Shown: piece by piece, positions 18,958-28,250 of the stretch
How positions within the stretch are numbered: position 1 is the first letter of the stretch
How the letters are laid out: each line of letters opens with the position of its first letter
Source: CAVXXB01 sp963765585
GTDB lineage: Bacteria > Calditrichota > Calditrichia > JAJRVZ01
Assembly (NCBI GenBank): GCA_963765585.1
Contig: CAVXXB010000016.1
Span: 182,875-246,874, forward strand
DNA: 64,000 bases
Direction: 5' to 3'
Notes under the pieces: model-generated
Database searches by the model: none
Seen by the model: only the letters and a program-made list of their open reading frames with translations
What the model was told of the DNA's origin: nothing
Made by a program: the position numbers and the translations under genes

Positions 18958-19770
18958 ATGAGTAGATATCAGGCAAGTTTTGGATTTGGCGGTGGATTCA
19001 CACCCATCCTTAGAAATATATTATTCATTAATGTAATTGTGTTCATTATTACCCTCAATCCCAGCCTTCACAATCTGCTGAGTTCGTGGTTTGCCCTGCA
19101 ATCGGATGCCGTTTTATACCAATTTCAAATTTGGCGACTGGCTACATATATGTTTCTGCATGGCGATTTTATGCATATCCTTTTTAATATGTTCTTTTTA
19201 TGGATGTTTGGTCGTGAACTTGAATATGAGTGGGGCCCCAAGGAATTTCTAAAATACTATTTTATTTGTGGTATTGGCGCCGGTTTGTTAAACATTATCG
19301 TATCTTCCAGCTGGACAATCGGTGCTTCCGGTGCCATCTATGGGGTTATGGTCGCCTACGCATTATTATATCCAAATCGTGAAATATTAATCTATTTCTT
19401 ATTTCCGGTAAAAATTAAATATTTTGTTGGCTTCCTGGTATTGATTTCATTCTTTTCTACCATGGGTGCCCAAAGAGATATGATTGCCCACGCAGCGCAT
19501 TTAGGCGGTGCAATAGTCGGTTTTATTTATCTCAAGTACAAATCACAAATCAGACATTTGCCCAATGTCTTTAAACAGAAAACACCCAAATCAAATTTAA
19601 AATATACTTCAGGTGATGAAGAAAAAGTCGATTATTATCGAAAAAAAATAGATGAGATTTTGGATAAAATTAATCGCGTGGGATATTTAAATCTTACTGA
19701 TGATGAAAAAGAATTATTGGAAGAAGGATCAAAATATCTTCGTGAACATGACGACACTGATTACAATTAA
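18958..19770 (+). CDS. Rhomboid-family intramembrane serine protease
   Basis: 270 residues with about six membrane segments. The family landmarks are present: HGDFMHILFNMFFLWMFG in the L1/TM2 region, the catalytic serine in IGASGAIYGV (near 123) and the catalytic histidine in HAAHLGGAIVGF (near 178). It should cleave transmembrane segments of other proteins within the inner membrane. A charged cytoplasmic tail of about 60 residues follows, with acidic and lysine-rich helices. Substrates are unknown. A small cysteine-rich protein follows on the same strand. Confidence 0.92.
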   Translation: MSRYQASFGFGGGFTPILRNILFINVIVFIITLNPSLHNLLSSWFALQSDAVLYQFQIWRLATYMFLHGDFMHILFNMFFLWMFGRELEYEWGPKEFLKYYFICGIGAGLLNIIVSSSWTIGASGAIYGVMVAYALLYPNREILIYFLFPVKIKYFVGFLVLISFFSTMGAQRDMIAHAAHLGGAIVGFIYLKYKSQIRHLPNVFKQKTPKSNLKYTSGDEEKVDYYRKKIDEILDKINRVGYLNLTDDEKELLEEGSKYLREHDDTDYN

Positions 19771-19818
19771 GGATGAATATGATGTTAAACCTTTTCCAAC
19801 ATAAGGAGGTTATCCCTT

Positions 19819-20055
19819 ATGAGTTATTTTGAAAACCTGACATGTGGTTGCTCAGAATGCCACTATAATCATGATAATCTATGCTACCGCGAGAGTATTG
19901 TTCTTGATTTGAACGGTACTTGCGAAGACATGGAAAATTGTGATGATTATGAGTGCAATGATTGTGAATTCTTTGATTTCTGTAAGAAGGAAAAAAAGTT
20001 TAACTCTACAGCATTTACTGCAGATTCTGATTATTATCACGAAGACGAATATTAA
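19819..20055 (+). CDS. Small cysteine-rich protein, likely metal-binding
   Basis: 78 residues behind a strong ribosome binding site (AAGGAGG at 19802-19808). Nine cysteines (9, 11, 14, 22, 35, 41, 46, 49, 55) with one His among them are packed into the first 55 residues, in CxCxxC and CxxC spacings, followed by an acidic tail. The first cluster (CGCSECHYNHDNLC) resembles DUF1540-type zinc ribbons. It is very acidic and has no signal peptide, so cytosolic zinc or iron-sulfur binding is plausible. No function is known to me. It closes a plus-strand run against the convergent gene at 20128. Confidence 0.75.
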   Translation: MSYFENLTCGCSECHYNHDNLCYRESIVLDLNGTCEDMENCDDYECNDCEFFDFCKKEKKFNSTAFTADSDYYHEDEY

Positions 20056-20092
20056 TCTATACTATATTATAACAAATTAGATTTAGTGTAAA

Positions 20093-20131
20093 AGGGATGT
20101 TCCAATCGAATGGGAATATCCCTATTATTAT
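20093..20131. terminator. Bidirectional terminator hairpin between convergent genes
   Basis: An 11-bp stem (AGGGATGTTCC at 20093-20103 with GGAATATCCCT at 20113-20123, one G-U pair) and a nine-base loop sit exactly between the plus-strand small protein and the minus-strand acyltransferase. ATTATTATTT follows on the plus side and TTTT on the minus side. Confidence 0.75.
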
Positions 20132-21258
20132 TTCTGAAACATCTGTTGGTACAGGCGGTAGGTTTTATAATTGCTTGCACCCATAGCTTCCGCACCCTTA
20201 TTCATGGCTATGTTATCTTCCAATATCCACGAAAACTCGCCACCGATAATACCTTTTCTTTTCCCAACCTTGAATGATTCAAGATAAAATGCGGGACCAA
20301 GTCCGGCATTCTGTAATTCCTTAATAACACCCAGCATCAAAACACGGACTGTTGTGGTCTTTTTCATCCCGGTTAATAATTTAAAAATTCCTGTCGGAAA
20401 TAATTTACCATTCTTTATCTTTATCAAGACCTCATTGATGTTTGGAAGCGTGACACAAAATGCAACCGGTTTACCATCTTTTTCACCAATAAGCAGATAA
20501 TCTTCGTCTGCAATTTGCTTGAGATCATCTGCGGCATGCAGAATCTCTTCTTTTGTCATGGGAACAAAACCCCAGTTCTTACTCCAGGCATTATTGTACA
20601 CTTCAAGAACAAGTTCCAATTCCGATTTCAAGTCCTTCAATTTGATATTTCTAATTGTCACTCCGGATCTTCTTAGTGCGATATCGGCAATTTTTACCAA
20701 TTTTTCCGGAAATTCAATGCCGCGAATATCCCAGAACCAGGCGTACATATCTTTGGCTTTCTTCAGGCCGTAACCCTCAAGTAAATCCAAATAATACGGC
20801 GGATTATAAGTCATCATAACCTGGGGCGGGGAATCGAATCCCTTGACCAATAAGCCTGTTTCATCATTTGTTGAAGGATTCAATGGGCCCAGGATACCGT
20901 CTTTACCTTTTTGCTGCACCCATTCCGTTGCTGTATCCAATAATGTTTTTGTCACTTCAGCGTCATTCTCTGATTCGAAAAATCCGAAAAAGCCAATATT
21001 GTCTTCATGAAATTTATTATGATTTTCATTAGTGATTGCGGCAATTCTGCCGGCAATTTTGCCATCCTTAAAAGCCAGGAACATGTCCATCTCGGCATGC
21101 TGAAAGAAAGGATTATGATTCTTATCTAAAAGTTTTTTACGGTCCATGATCAGGGGAGGGACCCAGTTTGGATCATCTTTATAAATCTGCCATGGCATTT
21201 TTATAAATTGCATCAATTCTTTTTTCGAAGATACTTTTTTGATATCAATCATGCTCAT
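20128..21258 (-). CDS. GNAT-fold acyltransferase, putative bacterial ceramide synthase
   Basis: 376 residues of the YghO-like family often labelled only as GNAT N-acetyltransferase. Hallmarks: MPWQIYKDDPNWVPPL near residue 20, NPFFQHAEMDMFLA near 50, GFFGFFESENDAEV near 90, GPLNPSTNDETGLLVKGFD near 125 and a C-terminal GNAT-like half. In Caulobacter a member of this family, bCerS, N-acylates 3-oxosphinganine during ceramide synthesis (established work, recalled without lookup). Here it lies just downstream of serine palmitoyltransferase on the same strand, which supports that role. Family membership is firm, specificity is inferred from context. Confidence 0.75.
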   Translation of the reverse strand: MSMIDIKKVSSKKELMQFIKMPWQIYKDDPNWVPPLIMDRKKLLDKNHNPFFQHAEMDMFLAFKDGKIAGRIAAITNENHNKFHEDNIGFFGFFESENDAEVTKTLLDTATEWVQQKGKDGILGPLNPSTNDETGLLVKGFDSPPQVMMTYNPPYYLDLLEGYGLKKAKDMYAWFWDIRGIEFPEKLVKIADIALRRSGVTIRNIKLKDLKSELELVLEVYNNAWSKNWGFVPMTKEEILHAADDLKQIADEDYLLIGEKDGKPVAFCVTLPNINEVLIKIKNGKLFPTGIFKLLTGMKKTTTVRVLMLGVIKELQNAGLGPAFYLESFKVGKRKGIIGGEFSWILEDNIAMNKGAEAMGASNYKTYRLYQQMFQK

Positions 21259-21319
21259 TTATTTCTCCTTTAATACCACAGAGGATACAATGTTATATTG
21301 AAATTATAAATATGGATAT

Positions 21320-21387
21320 GTCATTCCGAATTTATTTCGGAATCTTATGCATACCGGTGATTTGAGAACCTGAAACAAGTTCAGGTT
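21320..21387. repeat. Two GTCA-flanked palindromes in head-to-tail opposition
   Basis: GTCATTCCGAATTTATTTCG continuing to GAATCT (21320-21345) has an 8-bp perfect stem ATTCCGAA/TTCGGAAT. AACCTGAA/TTCAGGTT (21367-21387) has another and ends in TTGAC, so the second unit is reversed relative to the first. They belong to the same broad class as the element at 9898. They sit between the bCerS-like and Spt genes. Confidence 0.75.
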
Positions 21388-21477
21388 GACTATCATGGCG
21401 ATACAAATCTATAATTATGGTAAACCAATTACAAATTACTTATTGCCAGTTAGCATGATAAATTCTAATTGGAATTA

Positions 21478-22668
21478 TTATATCAGTCCCAATTCCTTAC
21501 CACATTTCTTAAATACATCAATGATGAAATCAAGTTGGTGTATTTCATGGGTCGCCATATAACTGGTGCGCATCATTTGTCGTCCCTGTGGCACACCCGG
21601 TGAGATAAAGACATTAACAAATATGCCAGCGTCATAGAGCATGCGCCACATTTTAAAAGCGATTGTATCATCGCCTACGATTACCGGTACAATTCCTGTC
21701 CGGCCTTCAAGAACATTAAAACCGGCTTCTGTCAGCCCGGTGCGAACATGCTGCGAATTTGATATGAGCCGGTCTACACGCTCTGGCTCTTCGATCAAAA
21801 TCTCTAATGCGGTCATGGCCGCTGCGACTGAAGAAGGTGTCGGCGAGGCGCTAAACATCAATGCGAGTGAATGATGTTTTATATAGTCAATCGTTTTATG
21901 GGCACCGGCCACAAATCCACCCAACGAGGCAAACGTTTTACTAAATGTACCCATGGTCATATCAATATCATCAACCAGATCAAATTCACTGGCAGTTCCA
22001 CGGCCTCCCTTACCAATCACGCCTACCGAATGCGCATCATCAATAAGAATCCGCGCATTGTATTCTTTGGCAATGGCATTTAATCTGGGTAGATCGACAA
22101 TTTCACCGCCGGTACTAAACACACCGTCGCTGACAATTAATTTTCCGGCATCTAAAGGTATTTTTTTTATTACTCTTTCCAGATCGTCCATTTCATTATG
22201 TTTATATCGAACCACATTTGCAGTTATTGCCTTAGACATAAGGTTTCCGGCAACAATACAGGCGTGATTATCACGATCTGAAATGACATATTCTCCGCGC
22301 TGGACCAGTGTTGGTATAATCCCCTGAGCGGTTTGGTATCCTGTGCTGAATAAAAGAACTTTTTCAGTTCCAAAAAATGCAGCTAACTTCTCTTCCAACT
22401 GTTCATGTAAATCAATCGTTCCGGTTAGATATCGCGATCCTGAACAACCGGTGCCATACTTTTCAATTGCTTTTATTGCGGCTTCTTTTACTTTTGGATG
22501 TGCTGTCAGCCCTAAATAGTTATTCGAGCCGGCCATCACAACTTTTTTGCCCTCGATCTGAACCTCGGGACCTTCATTTTCCTCGATCGGTCTGAAATAA
22601 GGATAGAATCCCAGCGCTTTTATTTCATCTGCCCTGGTGAAATTTGTACATTTATCGAAAAGATCCAA
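21478..22668 (-). CDS. spt: Serine palmitoyltransferase (alpha-oxoamine synthase family)
   Basis: 396 residues. It should condense serine with a long acyl-CoA (or acyl-ACP) to 3-oxosphinganine using PLP. The N-terminus GFYPYFRPIE and GSNNYLGLTAHPKVKEAA, GTGCSGSRYLTGTIDLHEQL, DNHACIV, the Schiff-base lysine in GTFSKTFASLGGFVAG (near 244) and ISPGVPQGRQMMRTSYMATH agree with Bacteroides-type Spt more than with 2-amino-3-ketobutyrate ligase or BioF, the close paralogues. The PYFR start and the neighbouring acyltransferase and reductase favour Spt. Divergently transcribed from the reductase at 22803. Confidence 0.85.
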   Translation of the reverse strand: MDLFDKCTNFTRADEIKALGFYPYFRPIEENEGPEVQIEGKKVVMAGSNNYLGLTAHPKVKEAAIKAIEKYGTGCSGSRYLTGTIDLHEQLEEKLAAFFGTEKVLLFSTGYQTAQGIIPTLVQRGEYVISDRDNHACIVAGNLMSKAITANVVRYKHNEMDDLERVIKKIPLDAGKLIVSDGVFSTGGEIVDLPRLNAIAKEYNARILIDDAHSVGVIGKGGRGTASEFDLVDDIDMTMGTFSKTFASLGGFVAGAHKTIDYIKHHSLALMFSASPTPSSVAAAMTALEILIEEPERVDRLISNSQHVRTGLTEAGFNVLEGRTGIVPVIVGDDTIAFKMWRMLYDAGIFVNVFISPGVPQGRQMMRTSYMATHEIHQLDFIIDVFKKCGKELGLI

Positions 22669-22726
22669 GAATCCTCCTGTCGTGAATTAATGGGAAATAT
22701 GTTCAAAGCTATTGTTTACATTTAAC

Positions 22727-22755
22727 TTGCAGAATATACCAAACTGTGTTAAAAT
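22727..22755 (+). promoter_or_regulatory. Promoter for the CerR-like reductase operon
   Basis: TTGCAG at 22727-22732, a 17-base spacer and TAAAAT at 22750-22755, inside the gap between divergent spt and the reductase. The predicted start is near 22762, about 40 bases upstream of the ATG at 22803. Pattern match only. Confidence 0.5.
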
Positions 22756-22802
22756 ATGCCATAGTTTTTTGGCTGGTTATCTTCTATATGGTAAGGAAAA
22801 GG

Positions 22803-23784
22803 ATGAATATTTTTATTACAGGCGCGACAGGATTTGTTGGAAGTTTTCTCACAGAGGCACTTGTGCAAAAAAAACACAAAGTACGTTGTCTTGTCAGGAA
22901 GGAAAGCAATCTTCGCTGGATTGCAGATTTGGATGTGGATTGTTTCTACGGATCTCTATATGATAAGGAGTCTTTAAGACGAGGTATAGATGGTTGTGAT
23001 CTGATTATTCACATCGCTGGGGTAACAAAAGCACGGACACAAGCAGACTATATGAAAGCCAATTTTGAAGGCACAAAAAACCTGGTTGATGTGTGTGTCG
23101 AAAATTCAAAAAAGATTAAAAAGTTTATAAACATCAGTTCACAAACGGTGGCAGGTCCCAGCCCGACCATTATTCCCATCGACGAAACGTATACACCCAA
23201 TCCTTTGACCTATTATGGAAAGAGCAAACTTGCTGCAGAAGAATATGTGATTGCAGGCGGCTGAGAAATTAACCGTCACGAATCTAAGACCATCTGCGGT
23301 TTATGGCCCCAGAGACGCCGACATACTGGCCTTCTTCCGGACAGTTAATATGGGTATTATACCTCAATTGGGTGGTGTTGATAAATATTTGAGTCTGATT
23401 CACGTGCGAGATTTGGCCCGGGCAATAATTATGGCGATGGATTCTGACAAAACCAACGGTAATAATTATTTTATAGCCGATGAAAAACCTTATTCCTGGA
23501 AAGAATTCTCAAGGATAATATTAGAGGTTTTGGGGAAAAAGGGTATGTATGTCCCGGTGCCACTTAGTCTTCTCAAAGGAATTGCCATGATAAGTGAAGG
23601 CATTTCTTCCATGACTAAAAAACCGGCACTGATAAATAGTCAAAAGATTTTTGAGATCGAAGCAAATTTTTGGATATGTTCTCCTGAAAAAGCATTTAAT
23701 GATTTTAAATATCGTTCAGAACTTGATCTTGAGGAAGGCATTGCTGATACCATTGCCTGGTATAAAGAAAACAAATGGATGTAA
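22803..23784 (+). pseudogene. NAD-dependent epimerase/reductase (CerR-like), frameshifted near 23251
   Basis: About 326 residues once joined, an extended short-chain dehydrogenase. Rossmann motif ITGATGFVGSFL at the N-terminus; YYGKSKLAAEEY is the catalytic YxxxK; LRPSAVYGPRD and LIHVRDLARAI follow in the second frame. One extra T in GTGATTGCAG (23251-23252) causes the break: without it the reading is EEYVMQAAEKLTVTNLRPSA. In Caulobacter an enzyme of this family, CerR, reduces 3-oxo-sphingolipid precursors. Divergence from spt fits that role but specificity is not proven. Start at ATG 22803, preceded by AAGGAAAAGG. Confidence 0.72.
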
Positions 23785-24518
23785 TTCCCGGAAACTGGTA
23801 TAAAAATTGGTTTGGAAATGAGTACCTCACTCTCTATGCCCACAGAGATGAGCAGGAAGCAAAGAAACTTATCAAACTGGTAAATAGCAATATCAATATC
23901 GAATCTGATGCGCGAATTATTGATCTTTGCTGCGGTCAGGGCCGGCATGCCAGGATACTGGCAAATATGGGTTTTAAAGTTGTCGGTGTCGACCTGTCGA
24001 GAACGTTACTGGAATCTGCCAAATATAAAAATTCCCATTCAGAAAATGCACAATTCGTCCAGGCTGACATGCGATGTCTGCCATTTACAGGTTCTTTTGA
24101 TCTTCTCCTGAATTTATTTACCTCTTTTGGTTACTTTGATAGCGATGAAAAAAATCAAAGCGTTTTCTCCCAATTTGCTCAGGTTTTAAAGCATGATGGC
24201 CGGTTTGTATTTGATTACATGAATGATAAACATGTGAGAGATAACCTGATAAGCCATCAAAACGAAGAAATTGGAAATATTAATATCGAACTGGAACGTT
24301 ACATAAGCGACGAACGGGTGCAGAAAAAAATTACTATGTATCAGGATGATAAAAAATCAGTATTCTTTGAGTCTGTGAAAATGTATTCACCCGAAAAAAT
24401 TCAAGATATGATGCGTCAATCCGGTTTAAGCGTTGATAAAATAATTGGTGATTACGATGATTCTGCATTTCTCACATACTCACCGCGTCTGATCATCATC
24501 GGATCAAAAGAGAAATAA
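23775..24518 (+). CDS. Class I SAM-dependent methyltransferase
   Basis: 247 residues overlapping the end of the reductase by ten bases, so translationally linked. SAM-binding motif I is IIDLCCGQGRHARIL (near 50), followed by VVGVDLSRTLLESA and, after DMRCLPF, a LLLNLFTSFGYF block. The family methylates small molecules; the substrate cannot be told. Because it sits in a transcript with the ceramide-type reductase, a lipid or head-group substrate is possible, but the downstream gene is bacillithiol synthesis, so context is ambiguous. Confidence 0.8.
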   Translation: MDVIPGNWYKNWFGNEYLTLYAHRDEQEAKKLIKLVNSNINIESDARIIDLCCGQGRHARILANMGFKVVGVDLSRTLLESAKYKNSHSENAQFVQADMRCLPFTGSFDLLLNLFTSFGYFDSDEKNQSVFSQFAQVLKHDGRFVFDYMNDKHVRDNLISHQNEEIGNINIELERYISDERVQKKITMYQDDKKSVFFESVKMYSPEKIQDMMRQSGLSVDKIIGDYDDSAFLTYSPRLIIIGSKEK

Positions 24519-24524
24519 CAAAAC

Positions 24525-26140
24525 ATGTCCGCAACTATTAAAAGTATTGTATATAACAAACTCTATAAGGATTTTGTCAAGGGTAAGTTTGATGAATACC
24601 CCAATCCTCTGACTCCGGACTGGGAAATGATCTCAAATGAATTGAGTCCGCAATCAGACATTCAGCAAAAAGCAAAACATATCCTTAAAAACCAGAATTC
24701 TGATTTGACTTCTGAAAAAGCCAAAACTTATTTGCAGATGCTTGATGATCCTGCATCCGAAATAATTATAACAGGTCAGCAATTAGGCTTATTTTTGTCA
24801 CCGGTATATACCATTTATAAAGCCATTACAGTTATCAATCTGGTCGAAAAGCTAAATCAAGAAGTAAAAAATCAGAAAAAATATATTCCGGTGTTTTGGC
24901 TGGAAAGTGAAGATCATGATTTTCCTGAAATAAATCACTTTGGTCTCTGGGATGCAGGTATGCAGCCTCAAACATTAACCTATTCCGGGCAGGATTATCA
25001 AAAAAAGTCGATCAGACATTATCACATTACAGAAGAGATCTCGCTTCTTTTCGATGAGCTTAATGAACAGCTGATTCAAACTGAATTTACATCTGATTTG
25101 ATTTCGTTGCTGAAATCGATATATGCACCCGGAGCTAATTGGTTAAAGGCGACCCGGACTTTTTTTAAGCATTTATTACATGATCAGGGATTACTGTTTT
25201 TTGAGCCAGGCGATCGGGAAATAAAGGAGTCTGTCGGTTCCATTTTTTATTCAGATGCTGAAAAACACCCGGACTATTTCTAATATGTTTCTGCAGAAAT
25301 CTCAGGAACTGGAAACAAACGGATATTCCAATCAGGTGACCGCCTTAAGTGAGAGAACATTTGTCCATTTGGAAGATGAAGAACAAAACCGGGTTCATCT
25401 GAAGTACAGGGATGAACATTATTATTCGGATACAGAAAAATTAAATTTACCTGATTCGCAAATCGATGATTTTGTCAATCGTAATTGTCAAAAAATATCA
25501 ACTACTGTGATTAGCCGACCAATACTTCGAAGCTGGTTGCTGCCGGTCGCTGCCTATGTGGGTGGTCCCGCAGAAATTGCCTATTGGTGTCAGTTATCGC
25601 CGCTGTTTACAGAATTCAATCTGACGGCACCGGTGCTGTATCCCAGAAAAAGTACGACGCTTATTGAACCCAAAATAAAAAGATTTATCGAGAAACTTCA
25701 GACTGGATATTAGTGAGATTTCACAAAAAGAAAAAGATTTTCTTAATAGTTATTTTTCCATAAATCAATCAGAAAGTGACGATCCCTTCTCTAAATTAAG
25801 ACAATTGATGTCCGAAAGTGGGGTCGAAGTATCGAACTATCTAAAATCCGTTGATCCTACACTTATCCAATCTTCTGAAAAGCTATTTGAGAAACTATCA
25901 GGTCAAGTCGAAATATTGGCAAATAAAACGCTTCAGGCACGTCAACGCAAAGAGCAGACTGTCACAAATCAATTACGACAGATTCATCAGGCGGTTTTTC
26001 CTGCAGGCATTCTTCAGGAGAGATTTATATCAATTGTATATTTTCTTAACAAGTACGGGCCGGATTTTGTGAGTTATTTGGTAAAAAGAATCAATTGGGA
26101 TGATTTTCAACATCATACAATTACTATTGGCAATGAATAA
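24525..26140 (+). pseudogene. bshC: Bacillithiol synthesis cysteine-adding enzyme BshC, two frameshifts
   Basis: About 537 residues when the three frames are joined. BshC attaches cysteine to glucosaminyl-malate, the last step of bacillithiol synthesis. Diagnostic blocks: ITGQQLGLFLSPVYTIYKA, PVFWLESEDHDFPEINHFGL, VAAYVGGPAEIAYWCQL and AVFPAGILQERF. The first break (near 25277) is cured by dropping one T from TATTTCT (giving DYSNMFLQ) and the second (near 25703) by dropping the A of CAGACTGG (giving EKLQLDISEIS). All three segments keep family motifs, so the gene is probably intact in the organism. It follows the methyltransferase by 6 bp. Confidence 0.82.
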
Positions 26141-28194
26141 CTAGCATTCAGACTTATTGAGCAATTCATATATATCCCACTGTGCTCTGACTTTTTGTGA
26201 CCTTCCCGGTCTACGGATATTGTTTTTCTGTTCCGGGTCAAAAATACGCGCCCGGACATTATCCATCCACTGAATTTCCATATATTTACTTAGTTGCCCT
26301 TTAAGATCATCATCATATATCGGACAGGTAACCTCCACGCGCCGGTCAAGATTTCTGGGCATCCAATCTGCGGAAGATATATAATATTGGGGATCGCCCG
26401 CATTTGAAAATATGAAAATACGGGAATGTTCAAGAAATTTATCAACTATACTAATTGCCTGAATATTCTCGCTCTGATCTTTTATACCGGGTATCAGTGA
26501 AAACATGCCGCGAATTAACAATCTGATTTTTACGCCTGCGTTACTGGCCTTGTATAGCAGATTGATCAGACTGAGGATCGACCAGGTTATTTATTTTAAG
26601 ATAGATCCATGCTTCCTTTCCGGCGGCAGCGTTTTTTATTTCTGTTTTTATCAGGCGGGTAAATGATTTCCGTGTGAAATTTGGCGAGACGATCAAATGT
26701 TTAAAATTACTGGATACATAGGTATTATTTAAAAAATTAAAAACTTTTTCAACTTCTTTTGTCAATTTTTTGTCCGCAGTAAAAAGACTGTGGTCTGTAT
26801 AAAGACGGGCGGTGTTCTCATTAAAATTACCTGTACCGATAATCGCATAATGAACTTCCTTCTCCTTTTCGAGCCGGGTTATCGAGCAGATCTTGGAATG
26901 AACTTTTAATCCGGGGATACCGAATATCACCTTTACACCCGCATCCTGTAGTTTGTTTGCCCAGAATATATTGGATGCTTCATCAAACCGCGCCTGTAAT
27001 TCAAGCATGGCCACTACATTTTTTCCGTTTCGCGCCGCGTTTACCAGTGCATTCATTACGCTTGAATCCTTGGCAACACGGTATATGGTAATCTTAATAG
27101 AAGTAACTTTTGGATCTATGGAAGCCTCACGTAACAAATCAATAACGTGGGAAAATGAATGATATGGATAATGAAGCAATATATCTTTGTCCTTGATGAC
27201 CGAAAATATACTCCGTTTTTCGCTAAACCGTGGACAAATAATTGATTTGATGGATGGATAGCGCAGATGTCTGCCACCTATTTTGGGAAAATCAATAAAA
27301 TCTCGATTATTGTGATATTTGGAGCCACGGATAATAGTATCATATTTGGTGAGTTGAAGTTGCTGTGTGATTAATTCAAACAGGGGCTCAGGCATTTTTG
27401 CATCGTATATAAATCGAACCGGATTGCCCTCAGTCCTCTGCTTTAGACTTTTGGTAATTTTTTCAATATAACTTTCCGACAGATCGTCATCTATATCCAG
27501 TTCTGCATCAAGTGTTACCTTGATTGTCCAGGCTTCAAATTCATCAAATGGGAATATGCTGAAAATATCGCTTAGGCCATAGCGGATTATATCGTCCAGT
27601 AAAATGATATAAGTTTTACCTTCGCTCTTTGGTAAAATATAAAATCTGGGAAGGATATCTGAGGGGATTTCGATCAGCGCGTGTTGCATTTTTTGCGGAT
27701 CTTTTGATTTACGCATCTGAACTGCCAGGTACACCATACGGTCCCGCAACTCGGGGACTTCCTTTACCTGCTCTAACATGAGCGGAAACAGTTTTGGACG
27801 TACCGTTTCCTGAAAATATTGTTTTATCTCTTCGCCTTGTGCATCGGTCAACTTTGTCTCATCAATGATAAAAATATTCTCTACCGCCAACTCTTTTATG
27901 ATACGATGATAGGTGGTATCAAACTTTTTGTGTTGAGTGGCTGAAATTTTGACAATTTCTTCCAGCACCTCGCCTGGATTTTCACCGATCAGTTTCTTTG
28001 TTTTTTTACCCAGCCGCTCCAGGCGATTGAGTGTCGCAACACGCACCCGGTAAAACTCATCCAGATTTGATGAACAGATCCCTAAAAATTTAATTCTTTC
28101 AATCAGTGGAACATTCTTATTGGCAGACTTCTTGTAAAACGCGTTCATTAAAAGACAGCCAGCTTATTTCTTTGTTTATTAATTTCTGATCCAT
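26141..28194 (-). pseudogene. ppk: Polyphosphate kinase PPK1, two frameshifts
   Basis: 683 codons when joined, the normal PPK1 length. It makes polyphosphate from ATP. The start is ATG at 28194 (reverse strand), giving EISWLSFNERVLQE, which links to NVPLIERIKFLGICSSNLDE after removing one base near 28127. The phospho-accepting His is in LKVHSKICSITR, with IIGTGNFNENTARLYTDHS beyond it. A second extra base near 26570 separates DPQ from LINLLYKASNAGVKIRLL. The last part holds SRIFIFSNAGDPQYYISSADWM. Both errors are single-base insertions. It converges on bshC with no gap between the stop codons. Confidence 0.85.
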
Positions 28195-28250
28195 GGCATT
28201 TATTATTATATTATGATAAGAGTTATCAAGTCAATTTAGGAAATCTTAAC

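Noticed and set aside
21478..22668. Reading the synthase as 2-amino-3-ketobutyrate CoA ligase (kbl) or bioF
   Set aside because: No threonine dehydrogenase or biotin genes adjoin it, and its N-terminus and neighbours fit serine palmitoyltransferase better; kept as the alternative.
25703..28127. Idea that frame breaks fall at AGCTG sites (three insertions and one deletion could be read as damaged AGCTG), pointing to a modified base
   Set aside because: Several intact CAGCTG sites occur in the same genes, other breaks are at homopolymers or elsewhere, and the exact inserted base is ambiguous at each site.
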